Below, piece after piece: positions 1 to 13,701 of a DNA stretch of 64,000 nucleotides (the stretch's first letter is position 1; every line of letters begins with the position of its first letter). The notes beneath the pieces are model-generated. The model ran no database searches and was not told where the DNA came from. It saw nothing but the letters and a program-made list of their open reading frames with translations. The stretch spans positions 6,820,001 through 6,884,000 of the forward strand of contig NC_065872.1 of NCBI RefSeq assembly GCF_933775445.1, in the 5' to 3' direction. This DNA is from Argentina anserina. Lineage: Eukaryota > Streptophyta > Magnoliopsida > Rosales > Rosaceae. The translations under genes were made by a program, and so were the position numbers.

Positions 1-1294
1 GGGTAAGAACAAATTCACTTAATTAGATGACATTAAGTTAATGTTGACCACATCGATCGAGAACCAAATATCATCAACATTAGATGAATTTTTTACCATA
101 TCCGTATTTAAATATGCTGATCACATCTGACGGTCAAAATTTAATATTTTGAATTTTAGACATTGGAACCACAACATGCCTACTAATGTGGTATAACTTG
201 TTTAGTGGTTTTTTGCAAAATGTATGCATTTGTGAAGTAACTATATATTATAAATATAATTTTGCAAATATGTCCGCATGATGAGTTACCTATTGTGAAA
301 TATGGTTATGGTAAAAAAATCACATATTTTCGATAACGTTTGTGTCCCGATCGAGGCGGTTAACCCTTTTTACGCTTATTATCCCCTATGGGTAGCCTTA
401 TCCCTGGAACGTAAAATTTTTGAAAATTTTACACGAGCTGCTACATCACATATATGTGAGAGTGTGTGCATGAAAAAATCCACCAAAACTAGTCAAGAAG
501 GAGGGGGTAAGAACAAATTCACTTAATTAGATGAAATTAAGTTAATGTTGACCACATCGATCGAGACCCAAATATTATCAACATTAGATGAAGTTTTTAC
601 CATATCCTTATTTAAATATGCTGATCACATCTGACGGTCAAAATTTAATATTTTGAATTTTAGACATTGGAACCACAACATGCCTACTAATGTGGTATAA
701 CTTGTTTAGTGGGTTTTTGCAAATGTATGCATTTGTGAAGCAACTATATATTATAAATATAATTTTGCAAATATGTCCGCATGATGCGCTACATATTGTG
801 AAATATGGTTATGGTAAAAAAATCACATATTTTCGATAACGTTTGTGTCCCGATCGAGGCGGTCAACCATTTTTACGCTTATTATCCTCTATGAGCCTAT
901 GGGTAGCCCTATCCCTGGAAGGTAAAATTTTTGAAAATTTTACACGAGCTGCTACATCACATATATATGAGAGTGTGTGCGTGAAAGAATCCACCAAAAC
1001 TAGTCAAGAAGGAGGGGGTAAGAACAAATTCACTTAATTAGATGAAATTAAGTTAATGTTGACCACATCGATCGAGACCCAAATTTTATCAAAATTAGAT
1101 GAATTTTTTACCATATCCGTATTTAAATATGCTGATCACATCTGACGGTTAAAATTTAATATTTTGTATTTTAGACATTGGAACCACAACATGCCTACTA
1201 ATGTGGTATAAGTTGTTTAGTGGCTTTTTGCAATTGTATGCATTTGTGAAACAACTATATCTTGTAAATAGAATTTTGCAAATCTGTCCGCATG
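1..1294. repeat. Tandem array of a ~505-511 bp repeat, 2.5 copies
   Basis: The motif gggtaagaacaaattcactt occurs at 1, 505 and 1016, giving unit lengths of 504 and 511 bp. The first two units are complete and the third stops near 1294, after the motif aaatctgtccgcatg. Copies differ by scattered substitutions and small indels. Short open frames at 302-526 and 843-1037 recur at the same place in each unit and look like a by-product of repetition, not genes. The array begins at or before the window edge, so its full size is unknown. It could be a satellite fragment or an internal repeat of a larger element. Confidence 0.85.
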
Positions 1295-1329
1295 TTCTTT
1301 TTATTTTGTTAAGAATCATGTAGATAGAC

Positions 1330-1530
1330 AAGGAAAGAAACTCCGTTTTTCTTTACAAAATAACCGAAAGAAAAACCGATATAAACCAGAGAAAAACCAA
1401 ACCGAACCAAACCGAACACAATTGGTTTTTGAAAAAAAAAGTGAAAAACCAAACCGAACCAAACCGAATAAATAGAACGGTTTGGTGTTCGGTATCACCT
1501 ATAAACCGAACCATTCACACCGATTAACAC
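1330..1530. repeat. Low-complexity AACCGAACC-rich tract
   Basis: The motif accgaaccaaaccgaac recurs several times on the plus strand and the tract ends in cgattaacacccctag. Such tracts are common near the ends of plant DNA transposons and retroelements, but I could not pair this one with a second terminus. No gene is visible here. Confidence 0.5.
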
Positions 1531-1539
1531 CCCTAGCGT

Positions 1540-2278
1540 GGACGGCCTTAATCCTAGCTGCCTCATTCCTTTCTTTCCACTGCTCTATTGACATCCACCG
1601 GAGCTGACGACCTCCTTGAGATCCACGTCCAGGGTGATACACAGGGACTCGGGCCGTGACATACCGTGACGCACCTCCTTTCCCAGCTCGGAACTTACCC
1701 GGGCCGTGACATACCCGACCCTACAAGACCCGGCAAGCTTCTCCCCCACATATACCCGGAATCGCGACATCACGTTCCGGCGGACTCGCTACCTCCTCGC
1801 CAGACTCCGCTGTACCTCGCCGCCGACGATCCACTGCTTGATTCACCCGGCGAACAGTGCCTTCAAGCTCTCCTCGCCGATCCGATACTCTCGTCTGTCG
1901 GGTTTCACCCGCTTGTATTCACTTCCGACTTCGCCTCCCAGAGCTCGACGATCGCCTCAAGCACGTCGCACCACTGCGAGTAGAACAGCTCCGCCGCAAG
2001 CTCCCAAGCTCCGCCGCTGAAAATCGTCGTCTCTGAAACTGCATTCTTTTGACCCGACCCGCATCCGAATCCGACCCGGCCCGCATCCGCATCCGACTCG
2101 GCCTGCATCCGACCCGGCCCGCATTTTTGACCCGACCCGGATCAGACCCGGCCCAGAATTGGTTGTCTTGTGTCAGTGTAGGTTCACTGACAGTGCATGT
2201 GCACCCAAGACCGATTTATACCTTTTTTTTGGGTACTTCCGCTGTATAATTCCTGATTTTTTGAATTCATTTCTTTCA
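1540..2278. other. GC-rich leader upstream of the copia gag; no LTR seen
   Basis: This stretch precedes the gag start and has repeated cccgaccc/atccgac motifs around 2045-2150. It may be the untranslated leader of the copia element. I searched for a copy of the sequence downstream of pol (tgagcactaacggtagtgg) and for an initiator-tRNA primer-binding site (tggtatcagagc) and found neither. The several short overlapping open frames here look fortuitous. Confidence 0.5.
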
Positions 2279-5200
2279 ATGGGTTCTGGAGACGAAGCTG
2301 ATCTTCCGAAATTTGAAGTATCTGTTAAGAGTTCTGACAGTGGGTCCTTTGGGGGTACTAAACTTAATGGAACTAATTTCCGTAAATGGAAGAGACTTAT
2401 GGCGGCTCATCTTCGAGGTATGCACAAGATGGGGCATGTAACCGGAGCCACTCTTGCTCCTAGCAAAGATGATATTATTGCCTACACTAAGTGGGACGAT
2501 GATGATGGTCTTGTGATGTCCGTCTTGTGGAAAGCTATGAATGACGAGATAATTGATCTGGTGGAGGCATGTGACACTGCGCAGGCAATATGGCTGACAC
2601 TTGAAGGCTTATATACTAATGACTCTGATTTCATACAGGTTCATGAGTTAATGTGCACCGCCTTGGCGATGCAACAGGATGGGCAACCGGTGGCGCAATA
2701 TTTCACCAAACTAAGAAATATTTGGGCTGAGATTGATATGAAACGTCCTTGCCTGATCAAACATCAGGAGGATATTGTTTGGTACCAACGTGAGAAGGAG
2801 CTTGAGCGAGTTCACCATTTCCTGAAAGGTCTTGATACTAAACATAACAGTGCGAAAGGGGAATTGCTTCGCCAAACCGAACCTCCTAGCTTAATTACAG
2901 CTTTCACATATATCCGTAAGGATGAATCTCACCAGGAAAGCCTTCATCAAGCACAAGTTGAAGTTTCCAGCCTTACTATTCGTGCTAGATCTTCCGTACC
3001 ACCTCTTCAGCAGGCCACTTCATCTCCACTCCAACGAGGACCACCACCAGGTTTCGGGAATCAGCCACGCCCTCCTTGTTCTTATTGTCATGATACTAAC
3101 CATGCTCGCGCAAGTTGTTGGAAGCTGTATCCACATCTTCGGCCGAAGAGGCCCCATTATCATCCCAAGGCGAAAGCAGCTATTCAACTCGTCCAGGAAC
3201 CCGATATCTATGGTGTGGTTGGACACGATCATCATACCGCAGGCGGAGCAAACCCTACTGTCTCCATAGCTGGTCGTGGAAAAATTGGTATGGCTTTAAA
3301 TATTTCTCACTTTGTTGGTTTTGATACTTGGATTATTGATTCGGGTGCGTCTGATCATATGACTTATGACAAATCTTATTTTACCGTATTGTCTCCTCCA
3401 CCAGTACCCTATGTTACTAATGCTAATGGTGAGGCATTTCCCGTATTAGGAAAAGGGTCGGTTCGTATTACTCCCACAATAGAGCTTCAAAATGTGCTAT
3501 ATGTTCCTGCCTTATCTCATCACTTGATCTCTGTTCCCCAATTAAACACTGACGCTAAGTGCTCTGTGACTTTTTTTCCTATGTATGTGATTTTTCAGGA
3601 TCTTCTCACCGGAGAGTTAATTGGTCGGGGGTATCTAAGGGGCCGGTTGTTTCACTTGGATCAGACATATGCGGGGCCGAAACCAGGGGCACCATCTCGG
3701 ACCGCTTTAATCTCCACTTCTGACAAGCTAAGTGAAGTTTGGTTATGGCATCGTCGCTTAGGGCATCCCTCTTTTAGTGTTATGAAATCATCTATGCCTA
3801 CTTTGTTTCTTAGTGTGGATGAGTCACTTTTACATTGTGAGACATGTGTTTTGGGTAAGAGTCATCGATCTACTTATTCCCGTAGTACTTCTAATAAACA
3901 TCTTCTTCCTTTCGAGTTAATTCATTCTGATGTTTGGGGACCCTCCCAAGAAACTACTGTGTCCGGGATGCGATATTATGTATCATTTATTGATGATTGC
4001 ACCCGTCTTTCATGGATTGTTCTCCTCAAAACAAAAAATGAAGTTTTTCCCGCTTTCCAAACTTTCTATGCTACTGTTAAAACACAATATAATGCCACAG
4101 TTCGAATTCTTCGTTCTGATAATGGGGGGGGAATATGTGAATCATGTTTTTCGGGAGTTCCTTAACACACATGGGATTGTTCATCAAACAGCGTGTCCTT
4201 ATACCCCTGAGCAGAATGGAGTTTCTGAAAGGAAAAATCGTCATTTACTTGACATGGCTCGGTGTATTCTTTTTAGTGCCCATATGCCCAAATACCTTTG
4301 GGGTGATGCTGTCCTCACTTCTGCCCACCTCATTAATCGTCTTCCCTCTCGTGTTCTTCAGGGAAAAGTTCCATATGAGGTACTTGTATCTCATATCTCC
4401 TTACCTTCTTTTCATAATCTTCCTGCCTGTGTTTTCGGTTGTGTTGTTTTTGTCCATCTTCCAAAACATCAGAGATCTAAGTTAGATGCTCGGGCCGTTA
4501 AATGTGTGTTTGTTGGGTATGGAGGACATCAGAAAGGGTACCGGTGCTATCATCCACCTACCAAGAAGTACTATGTCACTATGGATGTCACTTTCTTTGA
4601 GGATATGAGTTATTTTCCCTCTTCCGATACTACTCTTCAAGGGGAGAATTCATACTTCGAAGAGCTGTATCATGGAGAGGGGGAGACAAATAAGCCAGTA
4701 GATATGATGACAGGACCAATTGAGATTACCGATATGTCCGTTATACAAGCGCCACCGAGTGATTCCGATATAGTCACTCCAGCGATTCAAGCACCAGAAG
4801 ATGACAACACAACTACCCCTCATACTACTGACCAAAACTCTCCTGGTACGGAAGATCACTCATACGAGGTTAGTCATTCTATTGGGACTAATACTAGTGA
4901 TACTAATAGTAGACAATATGTCTTGCCAAATAGGTCTACTCGGGGTCAGCCAACAAAAAAATATGAACCTACCCTTCAGGCGAAAGCTAAGTATCCTGTG
5001 GCAAACTTTATGTCTACCAAAAGATTGTCTAAGTCATATGAATCATTTTTGAATCAAATATCTACTGTATCAGTACCTAACAAAGTGCAGGATGCATTGA
5101 GAGATCCAAAATGGAGAAAAGCAATGGAGGAAGAGATGGAAGCATTACAAAAGAACAATACTTGGGAGCTTGTATCACCACCACATGGCAAGAAGACTGT

Positions 5201-6614
5201 GGGATGTCGTTGGGTGTTTACAATAAAACATAATCCAGACGGGTCAGTGAGCCGGTATAAAGCACGCCTAGTAGAAAAAGGGTTCACCCAGACATATGGC
5301 ATAGACTATGATGAGACATTTGCACCTGTTGCAAAGATGAACACTATTCGGGTATTGCTCTCTTGTGCTGCTAACTTAAACTGGCCACTCAGACAGTTTG
5401 ATGTTAAAAATGCGTTCCTTCATGGAGAACTTACAGAAGAAGTGTACATGGATCTTCCTCCGGGATATGCGGCCGCTTCTCCAAGTAACTATGTATGCAG
5501 ATTGAGAAAATTTTTGTATGGTCTTAAACAGTCACCTCGTGCCTGGTTTGGAAGATTCTCACAATTCATGAGGAGAATTGGCTACATACAGACTAATTCA
5601 GACCACACACTATTTCTCAGACATCAGCAAGGGAAGGTAACAGCCATAATTATATATGTTGATGATATGGTAGTTACTGTAAATGATATTGTTGAGGTGG
5701 ATAGATTACAGAAACAGCTAGCCACAGAATTTGAAATGAAAGACTTAGGTACACTCAAGTACTTCTTGGGCATTGAGGTAGTCCGGGGAAGTGATGGTAT
5801 TTATCTGTGTCAGAGGAAGTACATCCTTGATCTACTAACAGAGACCGGTATGCTGGATTGCACTCCCATTGATACACCTATTGAGCAAAACTATCGGTTA
5901 GCAGAGTATCCAGATCAAGTACCGACTGAAAAAACTCGGTACCAGAGGCTAATTGGACGTCTGATTTATTTATCACATACCAGACCAGATGTTACATATG
6001 CAGTAAGTGTAGTGAGTCAGTTCATGCATAATCCCAGCGTGGACCACATGGATGCTGTTGTAAGGATTTTGAGGTACTTGAAGTCAGCCCCAGGAAGAGG
6101 AGTAATGTTTTCTAAACACAAAAATATCTTTGAGGTTTGTGGTTTCACAGATGCAGATTGGGCTGGAAATATTACAGATCAGAGATCCACATCAGGGTAC
6201 TTTACCTTTGTTGGGGGTAATCTTGTTACATGGAAGAGTAAGAAACAAAAGGTGGTAGCTCGATGTAGTGTTGAAGCAGAGTACAGAGGTATGGCTCAGG
6301 GGGTATGTGAATTGTTATGGCTTAGAAACTTGCTACAAGATTTGGGTATTAAGCCTAAATGTGCGATGCAGCTGTACTGTGACAACAAAGCAGCTATTGA
6401 TATTTCACAGAATCATGTGCAACATGATCGTACAAAACATGTGGAGGTTGATCGTCACTTTATAAAGGAAAAACTAGATGCGAAGATTATTAGTTTTCCT
6501 TTTGTTCCTACAGAAGAGCAACTTGTCGATATGCTCACAAAAGGAATATCTAAAAAAAATTTTTATGACTCACTTGGCAAGTTGGACATGGTTGATATGT
6601 ATGCGCCAACTTGA
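2279..6614 (+). pseudogene. copia gag-pol polyprotein gene, broken by one frameshift
   Basis: The reading frame opens at ATG 2279 (MGSGDEADLP). In order I see a UBN2-like gag, a CCHC zinc knuckle (CSYCHDTNHARASC), the aspartic-protease site WIIDSGASDHMT, the pre-integrase HRRLGHP and CETCVLGK motifs, and the integrase acidic residues (IHSD, SDNG, then E in PEQNGVSERKNR). Reverse transcriptase follows with WRKAMEEEMEAL and YVDDM, then RNase H with DADWAG and VEAEYRG. The frame changes at a run of eight G at 4124-4131, just after SDNG. One G fewer would keep the frame open, so this is a single +1 slip in a homopolymer; a sequencing error is also possible. Everything downstream to the stop at 6612 is open, so the copy is otherwise young. 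Confidence 0.9.
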
Positions 6615-6775
6615 GGGGGAGTATGAGCACTAACGGTAGTGGAGCACCATGATAGTGGAGCACCAAGAGGAGTGGAGCAATCTTTATACATGTATAAATA
6701 GATATGATTGTTGTATGTAATTCAAGCAAGATAGTGTAATATAAGTTCAGTCGACTGACATTAGATTTGAGCCTC
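2279..6775 (+). mobile_element. Ty1-copia retrotransposon, single gag-pol, lacks a visible 5' LTR
   Basis: The domain order gag, protease, integrase, reverse transcriptase, RNase H is diagnostic of Ty1-copia. Directly after the pol stop (6612-6614) lies a purine-rich tract, gagggggagt, typical of the polypurine primer for plus-strand synthesis. The sequence from about 6624 (tgagcacta...) to about 6775 is therefore the likely 3' LTR; it holds a tatacatgtataaatag stretch that could be its TATA region. With no second LTR copy, its boundaries and the insertion age cannot be set. The element is either truncated on its 5' side or has been rearranged there. The end at 6775 is approximate. Confidence 0.85.
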
Positions 6776-8707
6776 ATCAATAGCCAGTCATCCTTGTCAA
6801 TCTGCCCCTGCATGAATTTCATCTTATAATTAGTGATACGCCAATCAAGAATACTCTGTTTAAACTTAAAAGAAATGGTGAACTCGATGATTCATTTGAT
6901 TGATTGATTAAGTTCAAAATATACACAAACACACAACAGAAGTAATTAATCAACTTGTACAATTGTAGAGCTGACAGACAACTATGGGCTTCCAGATAAA
7001 GTATACTACAGCAAGATTAACTGGATAAACAATGGTTATCGAAGTCGAAGGAGACTGTTTTACTCGAGTGTCCTACCTCCGGTACATGTGTCAGTAACTG
7101 GTCAATTAATTTTCCTTTCACTTCCATCATTCGGCGGAAGGGATGATGCGTATTGTGAGTTTGTGACGATTGAGTTTTGGAGGATGACTAGCTGCTTTGC
7201 AGGCTCGAGCAATTGGAATGATTAGCCATCTTGTTGATGCTTTGATCTCTTCATGCATGGATATAGATTTAAGTTGTCGATATCAGGAAATTATGCATGC
7301 CATCCATGCATATAGAATAAGAACTAAGTTGGAGCAATTAGGCTTGAGCCCTAACTCTTGAACGGTCGTATCATCCATACATATGATCGCTATGAGATAA
7401 AGTGCTGTTTGGAACATATGGGCTCCGGTGCCTCACTTATGACCCTTTGGAATTCTTCTTCTTATCAGCATGTGCTCGTAGTACTGTTTACTCCGGTCCA
7501 ACAAAGCGTCAGCTGCGACTTCTGCAGATTTGGGAATACTTGTCTGACTCGTCTCCTTCCAGAAATATATAGTGCATTTATGAGATCAACGGACTCATAT
7601 ACCTTTGTCTTGCTCATCGAGTTAACCATGCATAATGCATCGTATAGTTGTTTTTGTGTTGGTTGGTTTTTATTATTCCTTTCTGCATTGTTTTGGAAGC
7701 GGAAAAATGCCTGGTTCCAACCGAAGAACTTTTATCCAAACCTCTCAATCGCAACTTTACAACTGTAAAAACGACTGCCAATCTTTGTGCTGGTCGCTGA
7801 GGGTAAATCGAATCGAACGACGCTTTGGCGGCTTTTCTTTTCAAGTTAATCCCGTGGAATTGTAGTTGAAGTATTCACTAGACTGTGTTTGGCAGGCAGG
7901 GGTTGAAGAAAGGTAAAGCAAGTGCTGTGTCATGCATGCTACGTACTATAATTTATAAATGAGAAATATAATATGTTTACGTACATGCATATTCGTGTTA
8001 ATAGGGAGCTTCACTCAATAGGTCTTCATACATACAAGTGATCATGCTGATGAGAAAGGGGGGTAAAGAGGCCGATTGTTTATAAAATAATCTAATTTCA
8101 TCACTCATCAGCATTATGAGCATCGAAAAGTTCTGTTTATAGAGAGCGGTATTTGTTATCTTCCTGTGGGAGATTTGAGACATAAATTCCAGAGGTGAAG
8201 GGTGGAAAAAAAAAGGGATTGTGCAAGAGTTCTAGACTTCTAGTTGCTCTGCTAACGGAAAGCTCTGCTAATGGCAATGAATGTATAGTTTTATCTTGTA
8301 TTGGTTGCATTTTTCTCTTGTTTTCTTTAATTTCCTGAACTGCCACTTTGACAGTTTCGTGATTCAGTGCGGATTTTGATGCTCATTTAAGCACCAAGCT
8401 ACTCAAACGCGCGGGGACGTGGACGTATATTATAATGCCACATTTCCCTCTTCTTATGCCTCACTTTTGCACGAGTGTTTTTAGTATAGACATGTACGCG
8501 TACGACAAAATTAAGAGAAAGAGGAGATAGGTTGAGATATGGTACGCCAAAACAGGTTGATCACTAATTCAACATTGAGTTTTCAATAGATAAATACTAG
8601 TATTCCCACATGCTAGGCATATAAATATAGAAAGAGGAGACAATTAGGGGCTCATTTGCAGCAATGTATGGCATATACAGTTTTGTGCGGTGACGGAGGA
8701 GTGTTAT
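6776..8707. other. Intergenic, no gene recognised
   Basis: This is AT-rich DNA with only short, composition-driven open frames. The longest, 136 codons at 7358-7768, shows no domain I recognise and has no convincing splice context. Nothing else could be supported here. Confidence 0.5.
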
Positions 8708-10191
8708 TGTAACGACCCCAAAATTTTCGAGTTTAAAAACTCAAAATTCTAAAGTCGTTAAACACAAAATAATCTCAACGAAATCGAAATCATTTAAGTG
8801 CACAGCGGATCATCACTGAGTTCTCAATACAACTCAGAAAACCATTTATTACAACCAAATTTATAATCCATACATAAAATGGAAATGTAATAATCCTCAC
8901 AAATCACTCACAAATCTCACAATTAAAATCACACCAACTCTCACACACAAATCCACGCTAAAACCTCACCACAAGTTGGATACGAACGACTTCGAGCCTC
9001 TGTAGTCGTCGCTCAACCTCCACTAATCAGCACCTGTGGAATTATCCCCTACACCATCGAATTGGCGCACCGGGATTGTAAACACAAACCCGGCAAGCTT
9101 ATAGCTCGTATGAGTAAAATCAAAATATAATTCGCATATCAAAATTCACGAAAAATCACAAATCAACAAATATAAATGCCCTCATGAGTCAATGGACAGC
9201 CCATCTGGTTGTCCCAAACGAATATGAAATGAAACGCTCATGAGAAAATTAAGTAACCCTTCTGGTTACCCAAATGCATTTATAATACGGGTACCAAGAA
9301 CGCTGGTACACATCTGTTACCCCTCTCGTAATACACCGCTGATATTGGATAGCCACCCGCTACCCAACATCCAAAATAAACTGAGTACCCATGAGCAGAT
9401 AACCACCCGTTACCTCACATGCAGTACTAAGGCAGACAGACTAGAGCTCTAACTGTATCGTAACTTTCGCCCGGCCAAAGACTAGGTTTCGACTTGCCAA
9501 ACACGTACAATAATCTCACATCATATTGTACCAAAAATCAGGTCCGAAGACAATTCACATTTTAACAATCTCAATGTTAAAAATCACGTACAATAATCTC
9601 ACATCATATTGTACAATTCAAATCACATGTTCAATATAATCACAATAAAATCATAACAGTATATTATATAGCAAACTATATATATTCGTACTTATTTACC
9701 ATTTATACAATACATATATAGTCCACTATATCTTATACATGTCATATTTCACCACACATGCTCAATACACAAACTTCCATCATCGAAATGACCATTTCTA
9801 ATGAATTAATAACAGAATATAATATAATGAATTATATATATATGTATTTATTACCATTATACAGTATATATGTAATCCACCAAATTGTATACATGTTGTA
9901 ATTCATTATTAAATACTCTTGCGAAAATCTTGAATCACCGCGAGGGTAGATTCGTAAATATGTGAGATTTTACTCACCTTATTGACTTGAGCGTAATTCC
10001 ACAATTCCCGATGATAATTCCTTTTCCTAATTTAACGACCACCTTGAAAAGATAAGAAAAGAATTTAGAATCGTTTCGTAAACCTTTAAATGCCGAAACA
10101 GTAATAATCGGTTACAGTTCAGCAATTTTCGGTTTTACGAAGTTACTGTTCAGTGTTACTGTTCACTGTTACTGTACAAATACTCAAATAA

Positions 10192-10332
10192 TACGTATTT
10201 CTGTACGTATAAATATTCTATACGTATTCCTGTACGTATAAATATTATATACGTATTCCTGTATGTATAAGTATTATATATGTATTTCTGTACGTATAAA
10301 TATTATATACGTATTTCTGTACGTATACGTAC
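10192..10332. repeat. 29-bp minisatellite inside the solo LTR
   Basis: Nearly five copies of a unit of about 29 bp, starting tacgtattcctgtacgtata, follow one another. The other two LTR copies of this family hold only scattered tacgta motifs at the matching place, so the array is specific to this copy. Confidence 0.75.
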
Positions 10333-11072
10333 CGTTTAAATGTAAATACAAACTCAGTAAATAAAATTTACTAAATTACCCTTTTACAAATTACTTTTTA
10401 CATTTACTGAAAGTAATTTATATTTACATTTACCGAAGGTAAAATTTAATTACATTTACCGTAGTAAATAAAATTTACATTTACATTTAAGTAAATTACC
10501 AAAATACCCCTATCGGAAACACTGTCACACCGCCGCACGTGGCGGCGCGTGGGGTACACGCGCCACCTCCGGCAGGCAGCGCGTGGGGCTCACGTGCCGA
10601 GCCCAAAACCGGCACGTGTGATGTCACCACCACCCCAAAACCCTCCTCCTTTCTCCCCTCTTCCTCTCTCCGGTCCTAGGCCGCCTCCTACTCCTCCCAC
10701 GCTCCTCCACGCGCCGCCTCTAGGCGGCGGTAACCCTCCCCTCTATCAACTTCGATCTCACTCCAAACACACCAAAAATCACCACAACAAACACACAATC
10801 AATCCTAGCACGTATCTCACCTCGATTCGATGGTGGAAAGCTCGTTTCGAGCTCGGTGGTGGCGATGAAGATCGGTGCCGAAACTTGCAGAAGCTTGGCA
10901 ACGTCGGGCGTCCTCACGGCGGCAAGTCTCGAGCTGGCGAGCTGAAGGGTGGCAGCCGTGGTCCTCGCGATGTCGTTGGGCCGAGCGGTGCACGTCACGG
11001 CGGCCCTGTGTGGTAGATCGCCGGGGCGATTCTCCGAGGTGAGGGTGAGAGTGTTTCGGGGAGAGAGAAAAT

Positions 11073-11076
<4 letters not shown>

Positions 11077-11113
<37 letters not shown>
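11077..11113. repeat. GA microsatellite
   Basis: An uninterrupted (GA) run of about 18 units lies in the GA-rich part of the solo LTR. Confidence 0.9.
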
Positions 11114-11116
<3 letters not shown>

Positions 11117-11975
11117 GGGTCGTGAGGGAGAGGGAGATGGGAGAGAGCTCGGGGTCGAGAGGGAGAGGAGGTTTCGGGGAGAGAGAGAGAACCGAGGGAG
11201 AGAGGGTGTGAGCGGCGGAAGTGAAGAGAGAGAGAAGGGTTTCCTGAAATGGAAACCCTAAACTCTAAAACATCCTATTTATACTAGTTTCCAAATCAGA
11301 AACTAACTTCCGACGTTAATAACTTTTACCTCCGACGTCCGATTCTAACGTGTCACATACTCGCGAACTCGTATCGATGAGCTCTACAACTTTTGTGAAG
11401 GAAGTTTTCGCGACCAAGCGACGAAATAAAAGTTGATAAATTCGTTCGGAAACGTAACGTTTTCTTATTAAACGTTCTCGGAACGTTTCCGTTTCTGTTT
11501 TCGTAACATTCGCAAACAATCAATTTCCTTTTAATTGAATTTCATGACTTTATAGAATTCAATTCAATTCAAATATCGTTTCAAAAATCTAGGGTTATTA
11601 CAGTTATAACATGCACGTGGGAGTGTGGGTTAATGTGTGAAAAAAAAAGTTGCTAAATGATAGAATTTTCAGAAAATTAGTTATAAGTAAAAATAGAGGT
11701 TAAAAAGTTATAAAAAGTTATAAATTATATTTTAATTTAATATATATATATATAATATTTTGTTATTTACATAGAATATTAAAAATTTATCAGAATGAAG
11801 TATGGTAGAAGGGTTCACATGTTTTTCCACATTTATTATGGGTAATAAAATGAGTTTGTTTTATTATAGTAAGATAAATAAAGAAATTACAGAATAAAAT
11901 CGATCGAAGACATTACTCAAAAACATAGAACGGCTAGTAAGTTCTCCATTATTCACTCATAGAGATTGAACAGAC

Positions 11976-13144
<1,169 letters not shown>

Positions 13145-13604
13145 TTTTCTTATATACATCACAATCAATTAAAGTTAAAGTCAGCTGGCCCTTTTTCCAG
13201 GAAAATTCTATGGTGTAGCACTGCATGCGTGCAGCATCCCTAATCCACCGTTCATATACCTCACACACCCTAGGTGCATTTTAAGACACCCTCTATCCAC
13301 CATCTGATTCGGTATGTATGGTATGCAGCGCTGCACCATAGATAAATCATTTTTTCCTGGCCGGTCTATCTGATTTGTGGGATATATTCATGCATGAAGA
13401 TCATCTTAATTAAACCCAGTAATCCTAAGCAAGTATTATAGCAGACAAGATTATACGAATGAAAAGTTGGGAGATGATAAAGACATACCAAATTATTTCA
13501 GCTAATACCAATTCTCTCTTACGTAAGTACGCCGGTGTAAGTTTCTGAACTTGGATTCCGGATGTGTATACCAAACATATTTCACACCATATCCTTAAGT
13601 AAAC

Positions 13605-13653
13605 AAGTCATGCCCTCATTTCTCCAAAAACAAAAAAAAAAGTCATGCCTTCA
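13605..13653 (+). mobile_element. Candidate ultra-short LINE insertion (stub 1)
   Basis: The repeats aagtcatgccctca (13605-13618) and aagtcatgccttca (13640-13653) flank 21 bp that start tttctcc and continue as an A-rich run. A direct repeat of 14 bp with an A-tail at one end is the signature of target-primed reverse transcription. Here almost nothing but the tail was copied. One mismatch separates the two repeats. Confidence 0.55.
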
Positions 13654-13701
13654 CTCTTTTTTATTGACTCTGAGAGGTTGACTGAGATAGCTACATCATA
13701 T

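Larger units (their letters stand above)
8708..11602 (-). mobile_element. Solo LTR, 2,895 bp (LTR family A, copy 1)
   Basis: The unit begins TGTAACGACCCC and ends GGGTTATTACA, with inverted TGTAA/TTACA termini. It is bounded by a perfect 5-bp target duplication, gttat, at 8703-8707 and 11603-11607. No coding region, primer-binding site or second LTR lies beside it, so it is a solo LTR left by recombination between the two LTRs of one element. Orientation is inferred from a TATA-like ctatttata at 11275-11284, which reads tataaatag on the minus strand. The long LTR is compatible with Ty3-gypsy elements of the Del/Tekay type; that assignment is inference. It ends 373 bp beyond the stop codon of the O-methyltransferase-like pseudogene. 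Confidence 0.93.

Noticed and set aside
7358..7768. 136-codon open frame
   Set aside because: Composition is like the surrounding intergenic DNA and no motif was recognised. A neighbouring overlapping frame on the other strand is equally long.
10549..11016. 155-codon open frame, Pro- and Arg-rich, in the solo LTR
   Set aside because: It lies in the CpG-rich part of the LTR, is not open in the other LTR copies, and runs in the direction opposite to the inferred LTR transcript.
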